A stretch of DNA of 64,000 nucleotides. Source: Azospirillum sp. 412522. GTDB taxonomy: Bacteria > Pseudomonadota > Alphaproteobacteria > Azospirillales > Azospirillaceae. The notes beneath the pieces are model-generated. The model was not told the DNA's origin. It saw nothing but the letters and a program-made list of their open reading frames with translations, and did not search any database. Of the stretch, positions 10,595 to 18,700 are shown one piece after another (the stretch's first letter is position 1; each line of letters opens with the position of its first letter). Both the position numbers and the translations under genes were made by a program. The DNA lies in contig NZ_RWIJ01000007.1 in the NCBI RefSeq assembly GCF_019805165.1, forward strand, positions 111,377-175,376, in the 5' to 3' direction.

Positions 10595-10831
10595 CGCTCG
10601 ATCCTCACAGTGTTCGGCCGTGTTTCAGGCCACTGTCATCTGCGGCAAATGAACGGATTCTTTATCCTGATCCTGGAAACGCCGCGGTCCCGTGGTGGCA
10701 AAGGTCGACGGATGTGTCAACAGGCTTGAAGCGCCGCCCGGACGGCGGATATGAGAATGCGACGCATCAGCCGGCCAACCGGCGAAAAGACAGCCGTAAC
10801 TCCCCATCACCCCGGTTACAAGGACCCCGCC

Positions 10832-11068
10832 ATGCCCGACAAACAGCTCCTCCACCTCGTGTTCGGCGGCGAACTCGTGCGTCCGGACACGGACCAGTTC
10901 GTCGATCCGTCGAAGCTGCACATCGTCGGCATCTTCCCGAACTATGAGGAAGCCTACAAGGCATGGCGCGGCGCCACCGGCCAGACCATCGACGACGCCC
11001 ACACCCGCTATTACATCGTTCACCTGCACCGCTTCCTCGATCCGGCGGCCGGAGACCACAAGCACTGA
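10832..11068 (+). CDS. DUF4170 family protein
   Basis: This 78-residue protein is probably a DUF4170 member. The conserved core reads LHLVFGGEL, HIVGIFPNYEEAYKAWRG and ARYYIVHLHR-like (here TRYYIVHLHRFLDP). DUF4170 proteins are short soluble alphaproteobacterial proteins of unknown function, often resembling a YciI-like fold. The ATG at 10832 follows AAGGA at good spacing; a longer frame from 10751 adds unconserved residues. The calcineurin-like phosphoesterase gene starts 78 bp downstream and may be cotranscribed. Confidence 0.75.
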   Translation: MPDKQLLHLVFGGELVRPDTDQFVDPSKLHIVGIFPNYEEAYKAWRGATGQTIDDAHTRYYIVHLHRFLDPAAGDHKH

Positions 11069-11146
11069 GACCGTGAAGGCCGGCGCGATGGCGGGCGTGA
11101 CCCCGGTGCGGGGAACCGCTCCCGGCGCGCCGGCGTTGAGCGGTCG

Positions 11147-11677
11147 ATGACCGTATACTTCACCTCCGACACCCATTTCGGCCATGGCGGCGCCCGCGGC
11201 CGTTTCCGCCGCCCCTTCGCCTCCACCGCCGAGATGGACGCGGCGATGGAGGCGAACTGGAACGCCACCGTCGGTCCGGACGACGAGGTCTGGCACCTCG
11301 GCGACTTCGCCCTGCACATGGCGCCCGACGCCATGGCCGCCCTGCTCGGCCGGCTGAACGGCACCAAGCACCTGGTCGCCGGCAACAACGACGGTCCGGC
11401 GACGCTGACGCTGTCCGGCTGGGCCAGCGTGCGGCACTACGCCGAGCTGACGCTGGACGGTGTCGATCTGGTGATGTGCCATTACGCCTTCCGCACCTGG
11501 AACGGCATGCACCGCAAGGCGCTGAATCTGCACGGCCACAGCCACGGCCAGTTGAAACCGCAGCCCCGGCAGATCGACGTCGGCGTCGATGTCTGGAATT
11601 TCCGCCCGGTCACACTGGCCGAACTGACGGTCCCTCGCCCGCGACGGAAGGCGGCACCAGTGTCAGGCGGCGCCTAA
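11147..11677 (+). CDS. Calcineurin-like metallophosphoesterase
   Basis: The 176-residue protein has the metal-binding blocks of the YfcE/MJ0936-like branch in order: D and H in TSDTHFGHG (residues 6-14), D in VWHLGDFAL, N in VAGNNDGP, H in MCHYAFRTW, and the final H pair in LHGHSHG. It lacks a signal peptide, so it is cytoplasmic. The substrate is unknown; homologues hydrolyse small phosphodiesters. The last 15 bases overlap the 3' end of the convergent GGDEF-EAL gene. Confidence 0.85.
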   Translation: MTVYFTSDTHFGHGGARGRFRRPFASTAEMDAAMEANWNATVGPDDEVWHLGDFALHMAPDAMAALLGRLNGTKHLVAGNNDGPATLTLSGWASVRHYAELTLDGVDLVMCHYAFRTWNGMHRKALNLHGHSHGQLKPQPRQIDVGVDVWNFRPVTLAELTVPRPRRKAAPVSGGA

Positions 11678-14056
11678 CGCGGTCTGCCGCAGCCGTTCCA
11701 TGAGCAGGCGGCAGGCGGCATCGGCGGGCACCGGGCGGCCGGTCAGCCAGCCCTGGACCTGGGTGCAGTTGTGATGGCGCAGGAAATTGGCCTGCTCGGT
11801 CTTCTCCACCCCTTCGGCGACCACATGCAGGCCCAGCATGTCGGCCATGGCGATGATGGTGGAGACGATTCCGGCATCCTCGCGCTCGTTCGGCACGCCG
11901 TTGATGAAGGAGCGGTCGATCTTCAGCGTGGTGATCGGCAGCCGCTTCAGATAGCTCAAGGACGAATGGCCGGTGCCGAAATCGTCCACCGCCACCCGGA
12001 TGCCCATCGCCTTCAAGGCCGCCAGCACGGACAACGCATGGTCGAGGTCCTGCATCACCGCGCCCTCGGTGATCTCCAGCTCGATCAGGCCGGGCGGCAG
12101 GCGGTGACGGTCGATGATGCGGCGGAAATCCTCGGCGCTGCGATTGCGCAGGTGCTTGGGCGAGATGTTGACGGCGACCGGCACCGGCTCCATTCCCGCA
12201 TCCAGCCAGTCGCGCATCTGGCGGCAGGCCTCGTCCAGCACCCAGTCGCCCAGCGGGACGATGAAGCCGGTCTCCTCCGCCACCGGGATGAACTCGCCGG
12301 GCGGGATCATCATGCCCTGCTCCGCCCCCTGCCCCGGCTTCTCCCAACGCAGCAGGGCCTCGAACCCCTCCAGCGAGAAATCGATCAGCGATACCTTGGG
12401 CTGGTAATGCAGGCGGAACTGCTTCAGCGCCAGCGCCGCCCGCAGGTCGCCGTCCAGCGCCAGCTGGCGCCGCGCCTGTTCGGCAAGTTCCGGCCGGAAG
12501 AAGGCATGGCGGCGCCCGCCCATCCGCTTGGCGGCATAGAGCGCGGTCTCGGCGGCGCGCAGGAGCGCCTGCGGATCGTCGCTATCCTCAGACCCTTCCC
12601 CGGCCCCTTCCCAGGCCCCTTCCCAGGCAAGGCCGGTCGGGTAGACGGCGATGCCGACCGCCGGACGGACGTAATGCTCGCAACCCGGCAGGGTGACCGG
12701 CGCGTCGAAGGACTCCAGGATGCGCCCGGCGATCGCCGCCGCCTCGTCGGCATCGCGGATTTCCTCCAGGACGACGGCGAAATCATCGGTGCCGATGCGG
12801 CCGACCAGATCGGCGGAGCGTACCGAGGCGACGATCCGCCGCGCCACCTCCTGCAACAGCGCATCGCCGGCCTGATGGCCCAGCGTGTCGGTGATCAGCT
12901 TGAAGCGCGACAGATCCAGGCACAGCACGGCGAAGGGCCTTCGATAGCGGCGGCTGCGCTCCACCGCGGCCTCCAGCAGCGATTCGATCATCGCGCGGTT
13001 GGGCAGCCCGGTCAGGCGGTCGCGGGTGGCCAGCCGCATCAGCTCGCGTTCGTGCCGCAACCGCTCGGTCACGTCGGCCAGCGCGCAGACGAAGCCGCGT
13101 CGCCCCTGCACCACCAGCGGCGATACGCTGAGCGAGGCGTCGATCCGCTCGCCGGTTCCGGCGCGCTCGATCGCCAGCGCCTCCTCCCGCACCGGTTCCG
13201 GCGCATCGGCCTCCGCCGCCAAGCCGGCCAACAGAGCATCGATCCGCCCGCGGTCCTGGGCGGCGAACAGCCCGGACAGCGGCCGGCCGCGCAGATCCTC
13301 GGCGGGCACGCCGAACAGGGCGACGGCGGCGGGATTGTGCTCTTCGATCCGGCCCTTGGCATCGACCAGCAGGATCGCCTCGCCGACATTGTTCATGATG
13401 CCGGCCAGCCGTTCATCCCGTTCGATCAGGGTGATGGCGGCGCGTCGGAAGAACTCGATGGCGCGCGCCATCGCGCCGAACTCGTCGCGGCGGTCGCAAC
13501 CGGGAATGTCGATGTCGGTCCGTCCTTCCGTCAGCAGGCGCATGCGGTCCGACAGCGCTTCCAGCGGTCCGACGACATGTTGCGACAGGAACAGCGAACC
13601 CGGCCAGCTCAACGCCAGCAGCGCCGCCAAAAACAGCAGGAAGCCCGACGCCTCGACCAGGAAGTCGCGGTCCAGGTCGCCGACATCGCCGGCAGCGGCG
13701 ATGGCCCAGCCCCAGGGCTCGAACCGCCCCTCCGCCGTCACCGCCCGGCCGATGGCCGGCCAAGCCGGTGGGACGACGCCATCCGTGAAAATTCTGACAT
13801 GGAAGGGGTCGGCCGACAGTGCCAGCAGGGCCGTCCGCGCGCGGTCGCGCGCCTCGTCGCCGGAGATCGCACCGGATGCCGCCGACCGCTCGAGATCACG
13901 CAGCAGCAGACCCGCCGAATCCACCAGGGCGGCAGCGACCTGCCTCCGCTCTCCGATCATGCCCTGCCGCAGCAGGTAGAGCGCGGGGATCGCCGCCATC
14001 AGGCAGCCGATCAGGCCGATCCAGGTCAGCCAGCGAATCTTGCGGCGCAGCGTCAT
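11663..14056 (-). CDS. Membrane GGDEF-EAL protein with HAMP and PAS domains
   Basis: A 797-residue protein. A membrane helix at about residues 9-30, a periplasmic sensor of about 100 residues, a second helix at about 133-158, a HAMP linker, and a PAS domain (AGIMNNVGEAILLVDAKGRI) precede the GGDEF and EAL domains. The cyclase signature is GTDDF instead of GGDEF, so c-di-GMP synthesis is doubtful. The phosphodiesterase domain keeps FEALLRW, NISPKHL, EITEGAV, VDDFGTGHSS and VAEGVEK and should be active. A net c-di-GMP-degrading role is inferred. A short glycine/glutamate-rich run in the GGDEF domain is encoded by a DNA repeat at 12594-12630. Confidence 0.87.
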   Translation of the reverse strand: MTLRRKIRWLTWIGLIGCLMAAIPALYLLRQGMIGERRQVAAALVDSAGLLLRDLERSAASGAISGDEARDRARTALLALSADPFHVRIFTDGVVPPAWPAIGRAVTAEGRFEPWGWAIAAAGDVGDLDRDFLVEASGFLLFLAALLALSWPGSLFLSQHVVGPLEALSDRMRLLTEGRTDIDIPGCDRRDEFGAMARAIEFFRRAAITLIERDERLAGIMNNVGEAILLVDAKGRIEEHNPAAVALFGVPAEDLRGRPLSGLFAAQDRGRIDALLAGLAAEADAPEPVREEALAIERAGTGERIDASLSVSPLVVQGRRGFVCALADVTERLRHERELMRLATRDRLTGLPNRAMIESLLEAAVERSRRYRRPFAVLCLDLSRFKLITDTLGHQAGDALLQEVARRIVASVRSADLVGRIGTDDFAVVLEEIRDADEAAAIAGRILESFDAPVTLPGCEHYVRPAVGIAVYPTGLAWEGAWEGAGEGSEDSDDPQALLRAAETALYAAKRMGGRRHAFFRPELAEQARRQLALDGDLRAALALKQFRLHYQPKVSLIDFSLEGFEALLRWEKPGQGAEQGMMIPPGEFIPVAEETGFIVPLGDWVLDEACRQMRDWLDAGMEPVPVAVNISPKHLRNRSAEDFRRIIDRHRLPPGLIELEITEGAVMQDLDHALSVLAALKAMGIRVAVDDFGTGHSSLSYLKRLPITTLKIDRSFINGVPNEREDAGIVSTIIAMADMLGLHVVAEGVEKTEQANFLRHHNCTQVQGWLTGRPVPADAACRLLMERLRQTALGAA
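12594..12630. repeat. Imperfect tandem repeat inside the GGDEF-EAL gene
   Basis: Three near-identical units of the type CCCTTCCC(A/C)GGC follow each other. In the minus-strand gene they encode the WEGAWEGAGEG stretch between the GGDEF core and the next conserved helix, so the repeat is tolerated in a loop. The units could expand or contract by slippage without breaking frame, if the period is a multiple of three. Confidence 0.5.
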
Positions 14057-14302
14057 CGGGCCCGGCGTCGCTCTCTTGTCCGTTCGGCAAACGGACGGTT
14101 GGTCGTATGAACGGAAAGTGACGACTTCGTTTCAGTCGTGCAATGCAATTTTTCTTCGCATGGGCAACAGACCTCTGTCCAACCTATACGAAGGTTGCAC
14201 GCTGCGACGCTTTGTCCCTACGCCGTCGAGCGGCCCGGCCGCCATTCCTGCCCAGGCGGAAACGGCGGTCGGCCATAGGTCGATTGAGACCGGCGACTAC
14301 CC

Positions 14303-15097
14303 TCATCCCCGGCCGGGATAGAGACGCTGGAAGCCTTCCGTGACGCGGGCGATCACCGCCGGGTCGCGGTCGCGCCAATAGCGCGGGTCGCGCATCAGGG
14401 TGCGCAGTTCTCCTTCGCCCTCGCCGCCTTCAGACCGGCTTCCGGTCATCGACAGGGCTGCCGGCTCGTTGCCGGTCATCATCGCGTGGAGGGCCATGAC
14501 ACCTTCGTAGGTGGTCGCCAGCCCCTCCACCGCGGCCGGCGGCAAGGTCTTGCCGGCCCAGGCCAGCAGTTGCCGCGACACCTCGCGCCAGCGCTCCTCC
14601 CCGCCGAAGCGGGCGACCAGCCGCTCGACCTCGCGTTCCGCCTGGAATTCGGCGGCCATGGCCTGGATCAGCGGGATCATCCGTTCGGCGGCGAGATCGT
14701 AGAGAAGCTGTGCCTGATCCGGGGTATAGCCGGCCCCATGCAGACGACCGTTGATCTCCGGGTCGGGCTGGAACAGCCCATGGTCGCAGGCGATGCTGTA
14801 GCCGTCCGGTGTCTCCGGCGCGCCCAGCAGTCGGCGAAGCTGCGCCGGATCGAGGCCGGCCGGATCGAAGGAAGCCGGAGCAGGGCCGGCCGCGGAACCT
14901 GACTCGAGTTCCGGGTCAACCGCCGGCACCTGCCGGGACTGCCCCTGCGACGACAGGCGGCGTTCCAGCTCCAGATAGGATTTCAGCAACGCCTCGACAC
15001 GAAGGGCGCCGGTCTTGGGATCGCGAAACTTTTCCGGAATCGGCAGCGGCGGGCCGGCGTCGGCGGCAACGGATTCGGTGGGTAGAGTATCGGCCAT
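14303..15097 (-). CDS. Phage-type scaffold / capsid assembly protein candidate
   Basis: The 264-residue protein is the last gene of the phage-derived cluster. The N-terminal part contains EKFRDPKTGALRVEALLKSY, a stretch I associate with scaffold/assembly proteins that lie beside phage portal genes. A proline/alanine-rich linker precedes a mostly helical half with YTPDQAQLLYDLAAERM. The start at 15097 has AGGAG seven bases upstream. Scaffold proteins guide procapsid formation and are normally followed by the major capsid gene, yet here the next gene is the unrelated GGDEF-EAL protein, so the capsid gene is missing. The scaffold label rests on position and family resemblance. Confidence 0.6.
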   Translation of the reverse strand: MADTLPTESVAADAGPPLPIPEKFRDPKTGALRVEALLKSYLELERRLSSQGQSRQVPAVDPELESGSAAGPAPASFDPAGLDPAQLRRLLGAPETPDGYSIACDHGLFQPDPEINGRLHGAGYTPDQAQLLYDLAAERMIPLIQAMAAEFQAEREVERLVARFGGEERWREVSRQLLAWAGKTLPPAAVEGLATTYEGVMALHAMMTGNEPAALSMTGSRSEGGEGEGELRTLMRDPRYWRDRDPAVIARVTEGFQRLYPGRG

Positions 15098-15143
15098 TCT
15101 CAACTCCTGCGGGGAAGGGAAAGGGGAGCGGCAGCACCGCCGG

Positions 15144-15428
15144 TCAGCCCGCGCGCCCGCGCGCGGCCAGCGCGAGGATGGTGGCGACCAGTTGGCGCTG
15201 CCCTTCGAGGTGACGCAGCGCCGCCTTCGGCGCGTCGGGTCCCAGAGCACGGTCGAGCGTCATCGCCCGCAGGACCTCCAGCACCCGGGCACCGTCGCTA
15301 GTGGCGAAGCAGCGGGCGAAACAGGGCGCCGGATCGGTTTCGGGCAATGCGCCGACGTCGGGACCGGCGGACGACGGCGTCTCCAGCCAGTCCCAACCGG
15401 CCTGCTCGATCATCGGGAGCTCAGCCAT
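15144..15428 (-). CDS. Bbp19-like phage protein
   Basis: This 94-residue protein carries the C-terminal pattern CFARCFATSDGARVLEVLR followed by a second helix LEGQRQLVATILALA, which matches the Bbp19-like family first noted in Bordetella phage BPP-1, where it sits next to portal and head genes. Its start at 15428 overlaps the portal stop by eight bases, a sign of coupled translation; an internal ATG at 15413 is also possible. The function in phages is not established; head morphogenesis is inferred from context. Confidence 0.65.
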   Translation of the reverse strand: MAELPMIEQAGWDWLETPSSAGPDVGALPETDPAPCFARCFATSDGARVLEVLRAMTLDRALGPDAPKAALRHLEGQRQLVATILALAARGRAG

Positions 15429-17025
15429 TGGACACACCGGCGTCCACCATCGCCGCGGGCGGAACCGCAAGGACACCAGGAGGTGAGTTGGCAGGGGCGG
15501 CGGCCGGAACGGCGACTTCCGCCCGCATCAGCTTGGCCGGCACGCCGAAGGCCTCGCCCAGCCAATGGGCGGTCGCCGCCGCATCGACCACGGCCTCCGC
15601 CTCCGGTCCCAGCGCCTTGACGCTGTCCAGCCAGCGCAGCGTCGCCTGCACATCGCGCTGGGCCTGAGCCTGGGCGAGTGGGGAGCGGTGCTGCAACTCC
15701 ACCAGCCGGCCGTCGACGGTGATGTCCGGGATTTCGCCGCGCCGACGCAGGATCGACACCGCCCGCAAGACCAGCGGCGTCATCAGTTCCGCCTGCAGCC
15801 GGCCGTAGGTGGCGCCGAGCAGCCGCGCCATCTCGACCGAACGTTCCAGCACCTCGGTCGCCGTCATCCGCGCCGACTCCACCGGCCCCAGCCGGTCGGC
15901 CAGCAGCGCGTGGCGGATGCGGCCGCGCAGATCGTCCAGCACCAGCTGCGACACGTCGAACCGGCCGGGGTTGGCCAGCGGCGTAAGCCCGGCGGAGCCG
16001 ACCGCCTTCGGGATGATGGTGCCGGGCACCAGCCGGATGGTCGTCGGGTTCAGCACCCCGTCGTCGTCGGCCTGCCAGATGCCGGTGACGGCGATCGAGG
16101 CATTCTTCAGCACCAGTTCCACCACCTTGTTGGCGGTCTTGATGTCGGGCAGCGCCTTCATCACCGGCGAGCGGCCATAGGTCTCGCCCGGCGCCTTCAG
16201 CCAGCGGAAATTGACAAAGGGCGACTGGGCGAAGCGCCCCTGGGCCAGCCAGTTCGGTTCGGCCAGCCCGCTGTCCAGCACCACCCCCCAACGATAGGCC
16301 GTACCGTCGGGCAAAACCGCCTCGACCAGCGGAAAGCGGCTGTCCGGATCCTCAACCGCCTGCTTGCGCAGTTCGTCCGGCAGGTCTGCACCAGGAAAGC
16401 GCTGGAGGATCTGCGCCAGCGTCGCCTCGCTGCGGCGGAAGGTGGCGTCGAGCCGGCCGTCCGGCCCCTCCTCCAGCACCGCCTCGGCCAGCGGCACCGC
16501 GGTAAAGCGCAGGCTGGACGGGGCACCGGGGGCGGCCTCCTCCATCAGCAGGCTGGCGGTGCCGACGGTGACCAGGTCGAGGAAGGCCTGATGAATCTCG
16601 ACCGCGAAGTTGGAGCGGTCGAAATGGGCCTGGACGACCCCGGCGGCGCGGTCGAGCAGCGGAGCGACACGGTCGCGCTCCGCCCCGGTCAGGGCGGGGC
16701 CGGGCTGAAATCCGAACCAGCGCGACCAGGGAGGCGTCAGCTCCGACAGCAGGCTGGCGGCCAGCTGTTCCACCGCATCGGGAGCAGTGCCGTCGAACAG
16801 CCGATCGACCCGGCGTTCGCCCGGCGTGCCGCCGCCGCGGAAGGGTCGGCCGTTGGGCAGCGCGTGGTCGTAGCACTCCTGCCAATGGCTCTCCCACACG
16901 CTGCGCCGTTCGCGGGCGGCACGATAACGCTCCAGCAGGGCCTCCGGCTCCGATGTCTCCCTTGTTCCATGCGGGAGTGTCCGTCGGGCGGGCGGCTTCA
17001 CGGCTGCGGCTGAGGATGCGGGCAT
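15421..17025 (-). CDS. Podovirus-type head-to-tail connector (portal) protein
   Basis: At 534 residues it matches the size of T7-like connectors. The N-terminal region ERYRAARERRSVWESHWQEC and the following VDRLFDGTAPDAVEQLAASL, then LTPPWSRWFGF, are the hallmark of the podovirus head-to-tail connecting protein family (PF12236). In phages twelve copies form the ring through which DNA enters the capsid. The reading frame is intact. The start at 17025 has GGAGGAG upstream and overlaps the preceding gene by 28 bases. The C-terminus is alanine/proline rich. No terminase gene is adjacent, which is unusual for a functional packaging module. Confidence 0.82.
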   Translation of the reverse strand: MPASSAAAVKPPARRTLPHGTRETSEPEALLERYRAARERRSVWESHWQECYDHALPNGRPFRGGGTPGERRVDRLFDGTAPDAVEQLAASLLSELTPPWSRWFGFQPGPALTGAERDRVAPLLDRAAGVVQAHFDRSNFAVEIHQAFLDLVTVGTASLLMEEAAPGAPSSLRFTAVPLAEAVLEEGPDGRLDATFRRSEATLAQILQRFPGADLPDELRKQAVEDPDSRFPLVEAVLPDGTAYRWGVVLDSGLAEPNWLAQGRFAQSPFVNFRWLKAPGETYGRSPVMKALPDIKTANKVVELVLKNASIAVTGIWQADDDGVLNPTTIRLVPGTIIPKAVGSAGLTPLANPGRFDVSQLVLDDLRGRIRHALLADRLGPVESARMTATEVLERSVEMARLLGATYGRLQAELMTPLVLRAVSILRRRGEIPDITVDGRLVELQHRSPLAQAQAQRDVQATLRWLDSVKALGPEAEAVVDAAATAHWLGEAFGVPAKLMRAEVAVPAAAPANSPPGVLAVPPAAMVDAGVSNG

Positions 17026-17399
17026 TGGCGATCTCCTCCGGTCAGGTGACGGTGCAGTTGCCAGGGGGTCAGCACCCGGCGGGCGCGCAGGCCGATCAGG
17101 CGCTTGACCGCCTCGACGCAGGTGAAGGGCCCCCAAGGGGCGGGGCCGGCCGGGCGGCATAGCGGGGCGGCGTCCACCGTCAACCCCTGGGCGCGGTACC
17201 AGCCCGGCAGATCGAAGCCGGCGGGCAGCTCCAGCACCGCCACGTCGGTGAAGCCGGCCAGCGGATCGACCGCCACCCAACGGCGTCCGTCGGTCATCAG
17301 AGCCAGGCAGTGGCGGAAACCCGGCTTCAGCAGCCGCAGCCACCACAGCGGCGCTTCTCCGCGATAGACAACCCAGGCTGCCGTCCAGGGCGCTGTCAT
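16998..17399 (-). CDS. Conserved small protein of the phage cluster, possibly a permuted papain/NlpC-like fold
   Basis: The 133-residue protein begins in an ATGA overlap with the upstream gene and ends inside the portal gene, so it is part of one operon. Two conserved-looking sites stand out: His in LKPGFRHCLAL and Cys in WGPFTCVEAVKRLIGLRA. A His that precedes the Cys is the order found in circularly permuted papain/NlpC-P60 enzymes (YiiX type). That would suggest a peptidase, amidase or thioesterase, perhaps acting on cell wall or in head maturation. The fold is an inference from motif order alone. Confidence 0.55.
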   Translation of the reverse strand: MTAPWTAAWVVYRGEAPLWWLRLLKPGFRHCLALMTDGRRWVAVDPLAGFTDVAVLELPAGFDLPGWYRAQGLTVDAAPLCRPAGPAPWGPFTCVEAVKRLIGLRARRVLTPWQLHRHLTGGDRQCPHPQPQP

Positions 17400-17800
17400 C
17401 GCGCGATGCCCTTGGCACGCAGCGCCGGGGCGATGAGGGCGAAGGCCTCCTGCCACAGGGTATGGGCGCGCTGTTCGCGGAAGCGCTCCGGTTCCGGCGC
17501 ACTCTGCCGGCGGCCGTAGTGGACCAGCACATGCAAGTGGTCGCGCATCAGCTTGCGCACCCGGTACAGGCGGTCGACCACCTGCAGAAGATCCTGCGGT
17601 TCGCAAGGCCGCGCGACCTGTCCGCAGCCGGCGATGACCCGCGCCCCGGCAGCCTTGGCCTCATGCGCCTGCACCGCCCAGAACCACGCCTCCTCCGCGT
17701 CGGCGAAGGGTTCGCCATCGACACTGTAGGGTCCCGCCTTCAGCGGAACGGCCTGGGACAGGCGGGCGGCGGGCAAAGCGGGGGCGGCCGGACTCAGCAT
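17396..17800 (-). CDS. Conserved small protein, first gene of the phage cluster
   Basis: The 134-residue protein has a strong start (AAGGAG before ATG 17800). Features seen are VDGEPFADAEEAWFWAVQAH in the first half and RVRKLMRDHLHVLVHYGRR in the second, with a conserved-looking ARPCEP between them. I have the impression of similar proteins beside portal genes in other alphaproteobacteria but can name no family or function. Basic and aromatic content would fit nucleic-acid or protein binding. It leads the five-gene operon and lies directly downstream of the predicted promoter at 17876-17904. Confidence 0.6.
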   Translation of the reverse strand: MLSPAAPALPAARLSQAVPLKAGPYSVDGEPFADAEEAWFWAVQAHEAKAAGARVIAGCGQVARPCEPQDLLQVVDRLYRVRKLMRDHLHVLVHYGRRQSAPEPERFREQRAHTLWQEAFALIAPALRAKGIAR

Positions 17801-17875
17801 GCTGGTCTCCTTGCGGCTTCGGATTTTGAAGGAAGGCGGCACCGGACCTGCACTGCGGCCGCGCCGTCTGTTTTC

Positions 17876-17904
17876 GTTATGTTCCGGCCAATACCTTCGG
17901 TCAA
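17876..17904 (-). promoter_or_regulatory. Predicted promoter of the phage-derived cluster
   Basis: On the minus strand TTGACC (17899-17904) and CATAAC (17876-17881) are separated by 17 bases, a fair sigma-70 arrangement pointing toward the gene at 17800. The divergent S24 regulator starts at 17962, so the regulator could bind here. GGGACG (17927-17932) and CGTCCC (17956-17961) form an inverted pair next to the regulator start and are operator candidates. Confidence 0.5.
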
Positions 17905-17961
17905 CAGATTTATGAAAAAGTTCCTAGGGACGCTGTCGCCGCTTTATGAGATTATCGTCCC

Positions 17962-18594
17962 ATGCTGAAACACACGGACATCTGGCGGGCCATTGACCGC
18001 CTCGCGGCACAGCACGGGCTCTCCGCCTCCGGGCTGGCACGGCGCGCCGGACTGGACCCGACCACCTTCAACAAAAGCAAGCGCACGACCAACGACGGCA
18101 AGCTGCGTTGGCCATCGACGGAAAGCATCTCCAAGGTGCTGGACGCCACCAGCGCGTCCCTGTCGGAGTTCGTGTCGCTGGTCGGCGACGGCGCCGGCAC
18201 CACCCCGCTGCAGCGGGTTCCGGTGATCGGCTATGCCCAGGCCGGGTCGGCCGGCTATTTCGACGACGCCGGCTTTCCCGCTGGCAGCGGCTGGGACGAA
18301 CTGCTGTTCCCCAGCCTGGGCGATCCGCATGCCTATGCGCTGGAGATTTCCGGCGACAGCATGGAGCCGGTCTATCGCGACGGCGACACCATCATCGTCT
18401 CGCCAGCCGCCCAGATCCGCCGCAACGACCGCGTCGTCGTCCGCACCAAGGGCGGCGAGGTGATGGCCAAGCAGTTGATCCGCGAAACGGCAACCAAGAT
18501 CGAACTGCTGTCGATCAACCGCGCCCACCCCGACCGCAGCATTCCACAGTCCGAGATCGCCTGGATGGCGCGGATCATCTGGGCAAGCCAGTAA
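17962..18594 (+). CDS. LexA/CI-like HTH regulator with S24 self-cleavage domain
   Basis: The 210-residue protein has an N-terminal helix-turn-helix (LSASGLARRAGLDPTTFNKS, about residues 20-39) and a C-terminal S24 domain. The self-cleavage residues are all in place: Ala94-Gly95 in YAQAGSAG, Ser133 in SGDSMEP and Lys170 in MAKQL, with LexA-like spacing. It should therefore be a repressor inactivated by RecA after DNA damage. It is divergent from the phage cluster with a 161-bp shared promoter region. Similar S24 proteins are also widespread as plain chromosomal regulators in alphaproteobacteria, so a phage-repressor role is suggested, not shown. No clear ribosome site precedes the ATG; the mRNA may be leaderless. 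Confidence 0.85.
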   Translation: MLKHTDIWRAIDRLAAQHGLSASGLARRAGLDPTTFNKSKRTTNDGKLRWPSTESISKVLDATSASLSEFVSLVGDGAGTTPLQRVPVIGYAQAGSAGYFDDAGFPAGSGWDELLFPSLGDPHAYALEISGDSMEPVYRDGDTIIVSPAAQIRRNDRVVVRTKGGEVMAKQLIRETATKIELLSINRAHPDRSIPQSEIAWMARIIWASQ

Positions 18595-18700
18595 TGGCGG
18601 AAGAGGCCGAGGGTTGGGGGAAAACACCTCCCCGCCCGGCGCACGATCCTAGGAAAATTTACCTTTACCTTGAACTCCGGCAGGCGCTATCGTCCAATCC

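Noticed and set aside
11771..14110. A 779-codon plus-strand frame opposite the GGDEF-EAL gene
   Set aside because: The His/Gln/Arg-rich translation has no recognisable domain and mirrors codon bias of the true gene.
14057..14302. A missing major capsid gene remnant between the scaffold-like gene and the GGDEF-EAL gene
   Set aside because: The 246-base gap has no capsid-like coding sequence in any frame that I could recognise.
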